Shown: piece after piece, positions 34,014-43,342 of the stretch
Layout: each line of letters opens with the position of its first letter
Numbering within the stretch: the first letter of the stretch is position 1
Assembly: GCF_003012745.1 (NCBI RefSeq)
Contig: NZ_PXYK01000016.1
Location: 1 to 64,000 of the forward strand
DNA length: 64,000 nucleotides
Source of the DNA: Kumtagia ephedrae
GTDB taxonomy: Bacteria; Pseudomonadota; Alphaproteobacteria; Rhizobiales; Rhizobiaceae
Direction of reading: 5' to 3'
The notes under the pieces: generated by a model
Databases searched by the model: none
What the model was told of the DNA's origin: nothing
Seen by the model: the letters and a program-made list of their open reading frames with translations, nothing else
Made by a program: the position numbers and the translations under genes

Positions 34014-34814
34014 CTACTGCGCCTGCGGGATCGGCAGGACCTTGTTGATCGAGGCGTCGGCGCCCGCCTCGGCGCCCAGCCATTTCTTGTGCAGGGCGGC
34101 CATGGTGCCGTCCTTCTTGATCTCGTCGATGGCGGTGTTGACGCGCTCCAGCAGCGGCGAGCCCTTCTTCATCATGATGGCGAACTTGTCGCCGGTCGGG
34201 ATCGGCTCGACCACCTTCATGCCTTGCATCTTGGTGAAGGCGAACTGGAAGCCGGCGATGTCGCCGATCGCCCCTTCGAGACGTCCGGACTGCACGTCGA
34301 GCAGCAGCTCCTGCTGGGTGTTGTAGCCGCGATACTCGGCGATGCCGTATTTCTCGGTGTTCTCCTTGATCCAGGCCTCGCCGACCGAGGCGGAGATGGC
34401 GCCGATCGTCTTGCCCTTCATGTCGGCCAGCGTCTTCAGCGCCGTGTCCGACTTGGCGATCAGCGAGATGTCGCTGTCGTAGTACCCTTGCGTGAAGGAC
34501 TGGTTCTGCAGCCGGTCGTTGGTGATGCTGATCGAAGAGATCGCCATGTCGATGCGGCCGGACGAGGTCGCCGCGAACAGCGCCTGGAAGCCGAGATCCT
34601 GGAACTCCACCTCGGCGCCGATGCGCTTGCCGATCTCCTTGACCAGGTCGACCTCGAAACCCTCGAATTCGCCGGTCTCCAGCTTGTTCTCCCATGGTGG
34701 GTTGGCCGGATAGGCGCCGACGACCAGCGTCTCGGCATGCGCGGCCGATGTCAGCCCCAGCCCGAAAGCGAGCGCGGCGAGCGCCCCGAACAGTCCACGA
34801 CGATCGAGTATCAT
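34014..34814 (-). CDS. Amino acid ABC transporter substrate-binding protein
   Basis: A 266-residue periplasmic protein of the polar-amino-acid family (SBP_bac_3). A signal peptide ending SAAHA precedes VVGAYPANPPWENKLETGEF, followed by GFEVDLVKEIGKRIG and the ligand-loop segment GRIDMAISSISITNDR. GGGGA stands eight bases before the ATG. Upstream on the same strand is an aminotransferase gene, so the imported compound probably carries an amino group that the aminotransferase removes. The ligand cannot be read from sequence. Confidence 0.92.
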   Translation of the reverse strand: MILDRRGLFGALAALAFGLGLTSAAHAETLVVGAYPANPPWENKLETGEFEGFEVDLVKEIGKRIGAEVEFQDLGFQALFAATSSGRIDMAISSISITNDRLQNQSFTQGYYDSDISLIAKSDTALKTLADMKGKTIGAISASVGEAWIKENTEKYGIAEYRGYNTQQELLLDVQSGRLEGAIGDIAGFQFAFTKMQGMKVVEPIPTGDKFAIMMKKGSPLLERVNTAIDEIKKDGTMAALHKKWLGAEAGADASINKVLPIPQAQ

Positions 34815-34884
34815 TGCTTTGTTCCCCAATTTTGCCGCCGCCCATGGGCCGCGGAGGTGAGCCCGGCAGGACGCGGGCCCGTCG

Positions 34885-36099
34885 TCATCCGAGCGCCTCG
34901 ACCATCCGGTCGAGCGCTGTGCGAATATCCCCGGTGTCGCGCAGCACGCACATGCGCAGGAAGGCGCGCGAGGCGTCGCCGAACAGATAGCCGGGCGACA
35001 GCCCGACGCGCGCCTTCTCCAGCACGCGCGCGCAGGCTTCCCGCGAATCCGTCTCGCCTTCGAAGGCGAAGAAGGCATACATGCCACCCTTCGGCTTGGC
35101 CGGCAGAACGGCACCCGGGATTTTTCCCAGCGCTTCGTAGGCGAGGTCCAGCCCCAGCCTTGCCTTGTCGCGGATTTCCGCCACCAGCGGTTCCCCCCGG
35201 CGCAGCGCCGCCTCGGCGCCGGCCTGCACGAAGCCGGCAGTGCCGCTGTTGGCATATTGCGTCATCGCCGCGAGCTGATCGGCGACCTCGCTCGGATGAG
35301 TGAGCCAGCCGACGCGCCAGCCGGTCATCGCCCATGCCTTGGAGAAGCTGTTGACCGTCAGCACCCGGTCGCCGTCCTCGGCGATCTGCAGCATCGAGGG
35401 CGCGATCGCGCCATGGAAATAGAGCCGTGCATAGACCTCGTCGGAGATGATCCATATGCCGGTGCGCCGGCTGAAGTCGAGCAGCGCCTGAAGCTCTTCC
35501 CGGCTCGCCGTCCAGCCGGTCGGGTTACACGGGCTGGAGAACGCGATCGCCCGGGTGCGGGCGTCGCAGCGGGCGAACAGCGCGTCGAGGTCGAGTCGCC
35601 ATTCGCCGTCGAACCGGAGCGGCACCGGCCGCGGCTCGCCGCCGACCTGGTGGATGGTGTTGTGGATGTTCGGCCATTGCGGCTCGAGATAGACGACGTT
35701 GGTGCCGGTATCGACCAGGAGCTCCATCGCCAGGAACAGCGCCTGCATGCCGCCGGGCGTCACGGTCGTCCGCTCGACAGCGACCGGGCGGCCGTGCATC
35801 CTTGTCTGGTAGGCCGACAGCGCCTCGATGAGGCCGGCCATGCCGCGCATGTTGGGAATGTAGAAGGTGTTGCCGGCATCCAGCGCGGAGGTCGCGGCCT
35901 CGCGGATGAAGGCCGGCGTCACCATGTCGCCTTCGCCATACCAGAGCGGAATGACGTCGCCGAGCGCCCGTGCCTTGGCAGCGAGCTGGGCGATGTTCTC
36001 GGTGCGCAGATCCTGGATCTGCGGACGGATGCCTTCGAGCGGCGGAAAGGGCCGGATATTGGCCGGATAGGTCGATGCGCGCCGACTGCTCGAAGCCAT
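34885..36099 (-). CDS. PLP-dependent aminotransferase, class I/II
   Basis: A 404-residue fold-type I aminotransferase. Recognisable segments are TVTPGGMQALFLAME (about 117-131), SSPCNPTGW (about 190), IISDEVYARLYF and the PLP lysine in VNSFSKAWAMTGWRVGW (about 255). GGGAGGG lies about 11 bases before the Met at 36099; a longer reading from 36189 is possible but has no ribosome-binding site. The gene is divergent from gntR and upstream of the ABC binding protein and permease, so it is probably part of the GntR-controlled catabolic regulon. Confidence 0.88.
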   Translation of the reverse strand: MASSSRRASTYPANIRPFPPLEGIRPQIQDLRTENIAQLAAKARALGDVIPLWYGEGDMVTPAFIREAATSALDAGNTFYIPNMRGMAGLIEALSAYQTRMHGRPVAVERTTVTPGGMQALFLAMELLVDTGTNVVYLEPQWPNIHNTIHQVGGEPRPVPLRFDGEWRLDLDALFARCDARTRAIAFSSPCNPTGWTASREELQALLDFSRRTGIWIISDEVYARLYFHGAIAPSMLQIAEDGDRVLTVNSFSKAWAMTGWRVGWLTHPSEVADQLAAMTQYANSGTAGFVQAGAEAALRRGEPLVAEIRDKARLGLDLAYEALGKIPGAVLPAKPKGGMYAFFAFEGETDSREACARVLEKARVGLSPGYLFGDASRAFLRMCVLRDTGDIRTALDRMVEALG

Positions 36100-36191
36100 G
36101 CTGGTGGTGCCCTCCCATAGCGCCGGAGCGCTGCTCGTCATGGATTGCGTGCGCTGCCGATCGACGCCGCGCAGGTCAAAGACAATCATAT

Positions 36192-36201
36192 AACAGTATA
36201 C
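36192..36201. promoter_or_regulatory. Putative GntR operator, aminotransferase side
   Basis: AACAGTATAC here is repeated exactly at 36344-36353. It lies 93 bases upstream of the aminotransferase start in an AT-rich divergent promoter. Two identical sites flanking a GntR-family gene suggest autoregulation and control of both operons. Confidence 0.5.
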
Positions 36202-36343
36202 GGTTCAAGCTTAAAATTTATCGTGATGGCCGCTTGAAATGACGTGGCCTTCGCGGGATAAAAGCTGAACAAGCACGAAAATCGGCAATCTCGGAAATGA
36301 ATGCAGGATTCGTTTCGCCGAGAGCCCGCCGGTTGTGATCGGA

Positions 36344-36353
36344 AACAGTATAC
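36344..36353. promoter_or_regulatory. Putative GntR operator, gntR side
   Basis: This is the second AACAGTATAC, followed by ACA. It is 17 bases upstream of the gntR start codon and immediately before its ribosome-binding site, a position suited to repression of gntR itself. Confidence 0.5.
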
Positions 36354-36370
36354 ACAACTTGGAGGCGCCG

Positions 36371-37078
36371 ATGGTCGCGATGACCCGATTGCAGCGCGCT
36401 GGAAACGGCAGCCTGCGGGCGCGCATCTATGAGGAGATCCGCGACCGCATCCATCACGGCGATCTCGGCCGCGACGAAAAGCTGGTCGACGTCGACATCG
36501 CCGGGCGGCTCGGCGTGTCGCGCATGCCGGTGCGCGAGGCGCTGCTGCAACTCACCCACGAGGGCTATCTGGTTGGGACGACGCGCGGCTTCATGCTGCC
36601 GCGCCTGACGCCCACCGACGTCGCCAACATCTTCGAGGTCCGCCGCTGCCTGGAGCCGCGCGCCGCCGCCCATGCCGCCCGCGACATCGACGCCGACGGC
36701 ATGGCGCGCCTCGCCGCCGCGCTGGACGATGCCGAGAAGGCTGCCGCCGAGGGCGACGCCGAGTTGCTTTACCAGGCCAATGTGCGCTTCCGCCGCTGCT
36801 GGCTGGAGGCGGTGCGCAACGACCGCCTCGCCTCGGCCATCGCCCGCTTCGCCGACCATGTGCAGACGGTGCGGCTGGCCACGCTGGCGCATCTGCCGAC
36901 GCAGGCCGTCGTGGTCGCCGGCATGCGCAGGCTCCACGATGCCTTCGCGCGGCGCGATTCCATCGCCGCCTTCGACCATATGACCCGGTTCATCGAAACC
37001 GCCGAGGAGCGTTTCGTGGCGCTGACCGAAAGCCTGGAGGCGGAAGAGGCGGCGGCCAACCGGGAGCGGGCATCTTGA
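36371..37078 (+). CDS. GntR-family transcriptional regulator (FCD/FadR subfamily)
   Basis: A 235-residue repressor with an N-terminal winged helix (LRARIYEEIRDRIHHGDLGR, DIAGRLGVSRMPVREALLQL, about residues 13-75) and a C-terminal all-helical FCD ligand domain. FEVRRCLEPRAAAHAA opens the FCD domain, and its metal/ligand residues lie in the second half (LHDAFARRDSIAAFDHMTRF). GGAGG five bases before the ATG at 36371 fixes the start. FCD regulators usually bind carboxylic acids. The gene overlaps the LLM monooxygenase by TTGA and is divergent from the aminotransferase. Confidence 0.92.
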   Translation: MVAMTRLQRAGNGSLRARIYEEIRDRIHHGDLGRDEKLVDVDIAGRLGVSRMPVREALLQLTHEGYLVGTTRGFMLPRLTPTDVANIFEVRRCLEPRAAAHAARDIDADGMARLAAALDDAEKAAAEGDAELLYQANVRFRRCWLEAVRNDRLASAIARFADHVQTVRLATLAHLPTQAVVVAGMRRLHDAFARRDSIAAFDHMTRFIETAEERFVALTESLEAEEAAANRERAS

Positions 37079-38169
37079 TCAGGCCGCATCCGCTCAAGGG
37101 ACCGAACCGCTTCAAGCTCGGCGTCTTCTCCATGAACGCCGATGGCGGACTGGCCATGACGACGGTGTCCGAGCGCTGGGCGGCCCGCTGGGAGGACAAT
37201 CTCCAGGCGGCGCGCATCGCCGATGCCGCCGGGCTGGAGTTCCTGCTGCCGATCGCCCGCTGGCGCGGCTTCGGCGGCGTCACGCGGGCGCGCGAATGGT
37301 CGTTCGAGACCTTCACCTGGGCGGCCGGCCTGGCGACCGCGACGAAGGACATCGCGCTGTTCATGACCGTGCACGTTCCGCTCGTCCACCCTTTGCAGGC
37401 GGCCAAGGCGCTGGCGACGGTCGACCACATCTCCGGCGGGCGCGCCGGCCTCAACATCGTCTGCGGCTGGAACCCGGACGAGTTCGCCATGTTCGGCCAG
37501 ACGGTCGGCAGCCGCGCCTACGACCAGGCCGAGGAGTGGATCACCGTCATCGAGCGTGCCTATGCTGCGCAGGAGCCGTTCGACTTCGCCGGCGAATTCT
37601 ACGACCTGAAGGGCGTGGTCAGCCGGCCGGCCAGCTTGCAGGCGCCGCGTCCGGTGACGATGAACGCCGCCTTCGGCGCGCCCGGCCGCGCCTTCGCCGC
37701 GCGCCACTGCGACTACCTGTTCTCCACCTTCTCGGAGATCGAGGAGGGCCGCGGCCATCTGCTCGACATTAGCGGCCGTGCGGCGGAAGCGGGACGGGAG
37801 GTCGGCGTCTACACGGTCTGCCACGTGGTGTGCCGGGAGACGCAGAAGGAGGCGGAAGACTATTACCGCCGCTATGCGCTGGAGGAAGCCGACCACGGCG
37901 CCGTCGACGAGCACATGCGCAAAAAGAAGGATTTTGCGCATTCGCATGACGAAAAGGCGTTTGTGCAATACCGGCAGCGTTTCGCCGGCGGCGCCGGCAC
38001 CTATCCGCTGGTCGGCACGCCCGAGCGCATCGTCGACGACCTGATCCGCGTCGCCGAGCAGGGCTATGCCGGCGCGGCGCTCAGTTTCGTCAATTACAGC
38101 GCCGAGCTGCCTTTCTTCCGCGACCGCGTGCTGCCGCTGATGCGCCAGGCCGGCCTCAGGCTGACCTGA
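37075..38169 (+). CDS. LLM-class flavin-dependent monooxygenase (RutA-like)
   Basis: A 364-residue luciferase-like FMN monooxygenase. It resembles RutA, the uracil-ring-opening oxygenase, in LLPIARWRGFGG, the FTWAAGLATATKDI-type segment, DHISGGRAGLNIVCGW (about 121-136) and NAAFGAPGRAFAARHCDYLF. The TTG start overlaps the gntR stop; an ATG at 37132 is an alternative but would shorten the first strand. RutA similarity indicates a family member, not uracil as substrate, because no other rut gene is near. It is coupled to the aldolase gene downstream. Confidence 0.87.
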   Translation: MIRPHPLKGPNRFKLGVFSMNADGGLAMTTVSERWAARWEDNLQAARIADAAGLEFLLPIARWRGFGGVTRAREWSFETFTWAAGLATATKDIALFMTVHVPLVHPLQAAKALATVDHISGGRAGLNIVCGWNPDEFAMFGQTVGSRAYDQAEEWITVIERAYAAQEPFDFAGEFYDLKGVVSRPASLQAPRPVTMNAAFGAPGRAFAARHCDYLFSTFSEIEEGRGHLLDISGRAAEAGREVGVYTVCHVVCRETQKEAEDYYRRYALEEADHGAVDEHMRKKKDFAHSHDEKAFVQYRQRFAGGAGTYPLVGTPERIVDDLIRVAEQGYAGAALSFVNYSAELPFFRDRVLPLMRQAGLRLT

Positions 38170-38204
38170 TGGTCGGCGGCGACCATACCGGGAGGACCAT
38201 GCCG

Positions 38205-38957
38205 ATGCCGAAACTGCTGTCGGGCCGGTTCAAGGCGGATTTGGCCACCGGCAAGACGATCGGCGTGATCTGGCTGGCGCTGGGCCATGCGCCCATCGCC
38301 GAGATGGCTGGGCGCGCCGGCGCCGATGCGGTCGTCCTCGACCTGCAGCACGGGCTGTGGGACCGGCTTTCCCTTGAAATGGCCATCGGCCTGTCGGCGG
38401 TGCCGGCCGTCGCCCGCGTCCGCGAGAATTCGACCGCTGCGATCGCCGAGGCGCTGGATGCGGGTGCGGAGGGCGTGCTGGTGCCGATGGTGGAGACCGT
38501 CGCCGAGGCAGCCCGCGCAGTCGCCGCCGCACGCTTCCCCCCGCACGGCCATCGCTCGGGCGGCGGCGTGCGGCCACTCTCGACCGGCTTCGCCGACTAT
38601 ATGAGCCGGTCCGATGCGATCACCGTCGGCGTCATGATCGAGACTGTGGCCGGCGTCGACGATGCCGAGGCGATCGCCGCGGTTCCCGGCCTCGACTACA
38701 TCCTGATCGGCACCGGCGATCTGGGCATCTCCTACGCGGCGCGCAACGGAAGCGCGGACGCGGTCGAGTCCGCCTGCGCCCGCGTCAAGGCGGCTTGCGA
38801 CGATGCAAAACTGCCTTGCGGCATCTTCACGCCGGGCCTGCGCGAGGCGGCGGCGCGGCGCGACGAGGGGTATCGCCTGGTCGTCCTCGCCAATGACGTC
38901 GACACGCTGCGCGGTGCCTTTGCCGGCGCCGCCGCCGGCTTCGCGAACGGCGCGTGA
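38205..38957 (+). CDS. HpcH/HpaI-family aldolase
   Basis: A 250-residue class II, divalent-metal aldolase of the 2-keto-3-deoxy-acid/4-hydroxy-2-oxo-acid group. Key segments are ADAVVLDLQHGLWD (catalytic His, about 43), VARVRENS, VLVPMVETVAEA, VGVMIETVAGVDDAE (metal Glu, about 146) and YILIGTGDLGISYA (metal Asp, about 172). GGAGG nine bases upstream favours the Met at 38205 over those at 38199 and 38169. It would cleave the hydroxy-oxo-acid formed by the preceding enzymes to pyruvate or a similar 2-oxoacid plus an aldehyde. Confidence 0.88.
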   Translation: MPKLLSGRFKADLATGKTIGVIWLALGHAPIAEMAGRAGADAVVLDLQHGLWDRLSLEMAIGLSAVPAVARVRENSTAAIAEALDAGAEGVLVPMVETVAEAARAVAAARFPPHGHRSGGGVRPLSTGFADYMSRSDAITVGVMIETVAGVDDAEAIAAVPGLDYILIGTGDLGISYAARNGSADAVESACARVKAACDDAKLPCGIFTPGLREAAARRDEGYRLVVLANDVDTLRGAFAGAAAGFANGA

Positions 38958-39002
38958 CCAGCCGGATCACGTATCGCCCAGCACGTTGCAATCCGAAAAT
39001 CA

Positions 39003-39021
39003 TGCGCATATCGTATGCGCA
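39003..39021. promoter_or_regulatory. Inverted-repeat operator of ccdAB
   Basis: TGCGCATA-TCG-TATGCGCA is a perfect 8-base inverted repeat ending 17 bases before the ccdA start and overlapping where the promoter should be. CcdA-type antitoxins autorepress through such sites, so it is probably the ccdAB operator. Confidence 0.6.
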
Positions 39022-39038
39022 TTGAAACGGAGAGCGCC

Positions 39039-39281
39039 ATGCGGCCCGGGGACCGTTCCATCCAGCGCAAATCCACCAACCTGTCGCTCGACGCCCGGCT
39101 GGTCGCCGAGGCAAAGAACCTCGACATCAACATCTCGCGCGTCGCCGAGGAAAGCATTGCCCGGGCGGTCGGCGAGGAGAAGGCGCGGCTGTGGCGGATC
39201 GAGAACCGGCGGTCGATCGAGGCGTGGAACGACTATGTCGAGCGTAGCGGCCGCCCGCTGGCGACGAACCGGCAGTTCTGA
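39039..39281 (+). CDS. ccdA: CcdA-family antitoxin
   Basis: An 80-residue antitoxin. The N-terminal ribbon-helix-helix (KSTNLSLDARLVAEAKNLDI, NISRVAEESIARAV) binds DNA, and the C-terminal tail (RRSIEAWNDYVERSGRPLAT) wraps the toxin, as in F-plasmid CcdA with its SGxPLA-type motif. GGAG six bases upstream selects the ATG at 39039 over one at 39015. The stop overlaps the toxin ATG by one base. Confidence 0.92.
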   Translation: MRPGDRSIQRKSTNLSLDARLVAEAKNLDINISRVAEESIARAVGEEKARLWRIENRRSIEAWNDYVERSGRPLATNRQF

Positions 39282-39580
39282 TGGCTCGCTACGATCTCTA
39301 TTCGCTGGTCGACGGCGAAATCCTGCTCGTGGACGTGCAGGCCGACCTGCTCGACCAGATGGCGACGCGCGCCGTCGTGCCTTTGCTGCCGGCCGAGCAG
39401 ACGCCGACTCCGGTGCGCAAGCTCAATCCGGTCTTCGACATAGGCGGGCGCAAATATGTGATGGCCACGCAGCTGCTCTCGGCCGTGCCGGTGCGCGAAC
39501 TCACGCCGCGCCACCACAGCCTGTCGCCGCACCAGGAGCAGATCCTAGGCGCGCTGGAGATGCTCTTCCACGGCTTCTGA
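39281..39580 (+). CDS. ccdB: CcdB-family gyrase-poisoning toxin
   Basis: A 99-residue toxin of the CcdB/MazF fold. Family features are the start ARYDLYSLVDGEILLVDVQA, VVPLLPAE and the C-terminal ILGALEMLFHGF, which aligns with the INALDLLFWGI tail of F CcdB that contacts gyrase. The usual penultimate Trp is His here, so gyrase poisoning is likely but not certain. Translationally coupled to ccdA. Confidence 0.9.
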   Translation: MARYDLYSLVDGEILLVDVQADLLDQMATRAVVPLLPAEQTPTPVRKLNPVFDIGGRKYVMATQLLSAVPVRELTPRHHSLSPHQEQILGALEMLFHGF

Positions 39581-39602
39581 GCCGTGGCGCGGAGAACTCG
39601 GA

Positions 39603-41426
39603 TCAGCCGCTGCTCGCCGCCTGCCAGGCTTTCAGCGCCTCGTCGAACACCTTGGCGCCGGGAATGCCCTTCTCCATGGTGAACAGGGCGCGGCGGCCAG
39701 ACTTGTACTGTACCGGCACGTCGATCCAGGCGCGCGTGCGAAGCAGGTTGGTGTTCGCCTCGATCTCGGGCTTGCTGTCGTTGAGCGCGATCAGGAAGAA
39801 GCCGTCGGCGATCTTGGCCGGGATGCCGAGCAGGGGGCTGCCGGCCTCCTGCTCCGATCCCTTCAGCGACAGGCGCAGCACGTTGTCGATGCTGCCGCCC
39901 TCGAAGCCCTGCGGCGTCAGGAAGATCATCTCGACGATATGGCTGGCCGGCAACGTCTGGTCGGCATTGCGCCGGATGGTCATGCGAAGCTGCAGGTCCT
40001 TGCCGGGAATGGTCGCCTCGGCCCGGATCGCCGGCTCCGGCGGCAGGTCGCCGCCGGGCGATTCCTGCACCAGCGACCAGACGATCGAACCGGATTCGGC
40101 CGACGCATCGGCGACGTTGGTGCGCTCCTCGTAGAAGATCGCCCGCTGGCCGACCGGAACCGCCTGCTCGGCCGACTGGCCCGGCTCGGCCGATGGCGCG
40201 GGCGTTGCCGGCGCGGCCGTGTCGGGGGATGCGGGCGGAGTGCCCGGCTCACCCGGCGGCGTAGCCGCGGCGCCCGGCGAATCCGATGGCGGCGTGGCCG
40301 CGGCGTCAGGCGCCGGCGGAACCTGATCAGGTTCGGCAGGCTGCGCCGTGTCCGGAGCCGGAATGGACGGCTGCGTGACAGCCGCGATGGAAGTACCCTC
40401 GCCGATCACCGGAGCGCCGCCGGCAGGGCCGGGATCGGTTTCCGTGCCGTCCGGGCTGAGCCGTTGCGTGAACTTTTCGGGCCCCCTGGCGGCCGGCTCG
40501 GCCGGGGCCGGGCTGGCGGGGGCCTCGTCCGGCTCCTCGGCGGGCGGCGCCACCGCCGCGACATCCGGGGCGGGTGGGGTGTCCGCTGCCGGCGGCGCGG
40601 CAGCAGTATCCCCCGAAGGCGGGGCAAAGCCCGGAATCCCCGCACCGGCCAGGAGATCGCGAACCCTGTCCTGGTTTTGCCAGGCTGCATATCCGCCGCC
40701 GGCGAGCAGCACGACGATGGCAGCGGCGGCCGCTAGCCGGCCATAGCCGCGCCGGCGTTCCGGCCTCTCTTCCTCGATGGTCTCGCGTTTGTCCTGCTCG
40801 TTGGGATAGGCGGGCTCGGCCTGGCTATCGGCGAAAGGCTGGTCCTCGGGTCCGTCGTCCGGCCGGAACCATTCGGTCGGCGGCACGGGAGCAGGCTCGG
40901 GCTCGATCGGGGCCTTTGCTACCGGGGGAGGCGGGGGAGCCGCTTTATCGACGGCCGGTTTCTTCTCCGTCGCCACCGGCTTCTCGGCTGGCGCGTTCGT
41001 CTCGGCCGGCGGGACCTTGGCGGCCGGGGTCACCTCCGGCGCGGGCTTTGGCGCCGGTGCGGCCGGAGCCGGCTTCTCGACCACGGGCGGCTTCGCGGGC
41101 GGCGCGGGCTGCACGGACGGTGCCGGCTTGGCGGGCTCCCTGAGCATGGCGCGCGCGTCGGGGTTCTTGAGCGAGGCGAAGACGCTTTCGAGCTCGGCGA
41201 GCGGATCCGACGCTTTTCGCGCGTATTCGCCCTCGACCTTGACGATCGCTTCCTCGAGCGCCTGCTTCTGCTTCTCGATCACGGCGTCCGGCAAGGGCGG
41301 GTTCATCGTCGCCAGCTTGCTGGCGATGGTGATGCGCGCCTTCTCATAGACCTTCTCCCGCATCTGCGGGGTGGTGTCGGAAAGACCGTCAAGCGTCTTC
41401 TTCAGGACCGCTACGAAATCTGCCAT
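39603..41426 (-). CDS. Proline/alanine-rich single-span membrane protein of unknown function
   Basis: A 607-residue protein. Residues 1-95 are helical and conserved in style (MADFVAVLKKTLDGLSDTTP). A proline-rich linker follows, and one membrane segment lies near 230-250 (LAAAAAIVVLLAGGGYAAWQ) after basic residues. A second Pro/Ala-rich linker leads to a C-terminal folded domain (about 435-600: AIFYEERTNVADASAESGSI...WIDVPVQYKSGRRALFTMEK). The topology suggests a cytoplasmic N-terminus and a periplasmic C-terminal domain tethered by long linkers. It is directly downstream of purA on the same strand. I do not know its function. Confidence 0.8.
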   Translation of the reverse strand: MADFVAVLKKTLDGLSDTTPQMREKVYEKARITIASKLATMNPPLPDAVIEKQKQALEEAIVKVEGEYARKASDPLAELESVFASLKNPDARAMLREPAKPAPSVQPAPPAKPPVVEKPAPAAPAPKPAPEVTPAAKVPPAETNAPAEKPVATEKKPAVDKAAPPPPPVAKAPIEPEPAPVPPTEWFRPDDGPEDQPFADSQAEPAYPNEQDKRETIEEERPERRRGYGRLAAAAAIVVLLAGGGYAAWQNQDRVRDLLAGAGIPGFAPPSGDTAAAPPAADTPPAPDVAAVAPPAEEPDEAPASPAPAEPAARGPEKFTQRLSPDGTETDPGPAGGAPVIGEGTSIAAVTQPSIPAPDTAQPAEPDQVPPAPDAAATPPSDSPGAAATPPGEPGTPPASPDTAAPATPAPSAEPGQSAEQAVPVGQRAIFYEERTNVADASAESGSIVWSLVQESPGGDLPPEPAIRAEATIPGKDLQLRMTIRRNADQTLPASHIVEMIFLTPQGFEGGSIDNVLRLSLKGSEQEAGSPLLGIPAKIADGFFLIALNDSKPEIEANTNLLRTRAWIDVPVQYKSGRRALFTMEKGIPGAKVFDEALKAWQAASSG

Positions 41427-41495
41427 TCTGGTGTCGACCTGTGATCCCGTTTCTCGCGGGCGTCTCGATAAACGTCGGTTAGGGGGTTGCCAAAA

Positions 41496-42785
<1,290 letters not shown>

Positions 42786-43342
42786 TTCACTTTCCTTCTA
42801 CTGCGTCGGGACAGTCCGGCAAGCCGGGCGCCGGCGCTTCTATAGCGGCAAGGGCGCGCGAGCGCGACCGTAGATGTTGGCCCGGCGGCATGGGAGCGAA
42901 GATTTTTTTCTTGCATGGCATGGTTTGCGATCGGCGGCAGACCGGTTCTGCTTGCATCCCCCGACCGTTCCGCAGGCGATGATCTCCGAACGGGCGCCAG
43001 GCCAGATTGCTGCGGTCTGTCATGCCGAATGCCCTCAGTCGCAAATACAGGTTGTAGGTTAAGTGATCATCTGCTAGCTTTTTGTGCATCTATTGCTTTG
43101 GGGACTTGTAGGCGGGAAAGCAATGATCGCGGGTGCACGGGCTTTCTTGCCCGGCCATCCGGCGAAAGCTTTCCTCTCTACCCACAAGGGCGTGAAGGTC
43201 GGATCCCCTCGAGTGCGGCGAAGGCGGGCCGCAGGAGGCGTGATCCGCCTCGCCGGAACGATTTGGAACGCTACAAACACGCGATCCTACGGACGGCAGC
43301 GGAAGGCGCCGTCCGCGATACAAGCTGAACCGGGAGGGTTTC
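42786..43342. other. Gene-free region between purA and the RTX gene
   Basis: This divergent intergenic stretch of 557 bases holds the promoters of purA and of the RTX gene. The segment about 43040-43110 is AT-rich (GTTAAGTGATCATCTGCTAG type). Small open frames are present on both strands but none has recognisable content. I see no repeat shared with the other elements. Confidence 0.6.

Noticed and set aside
37075-38169. Assignment as rutA for uracil degradation
   Set aside because: Only family-level similarity is visible and no rutB-rutG genes are present.
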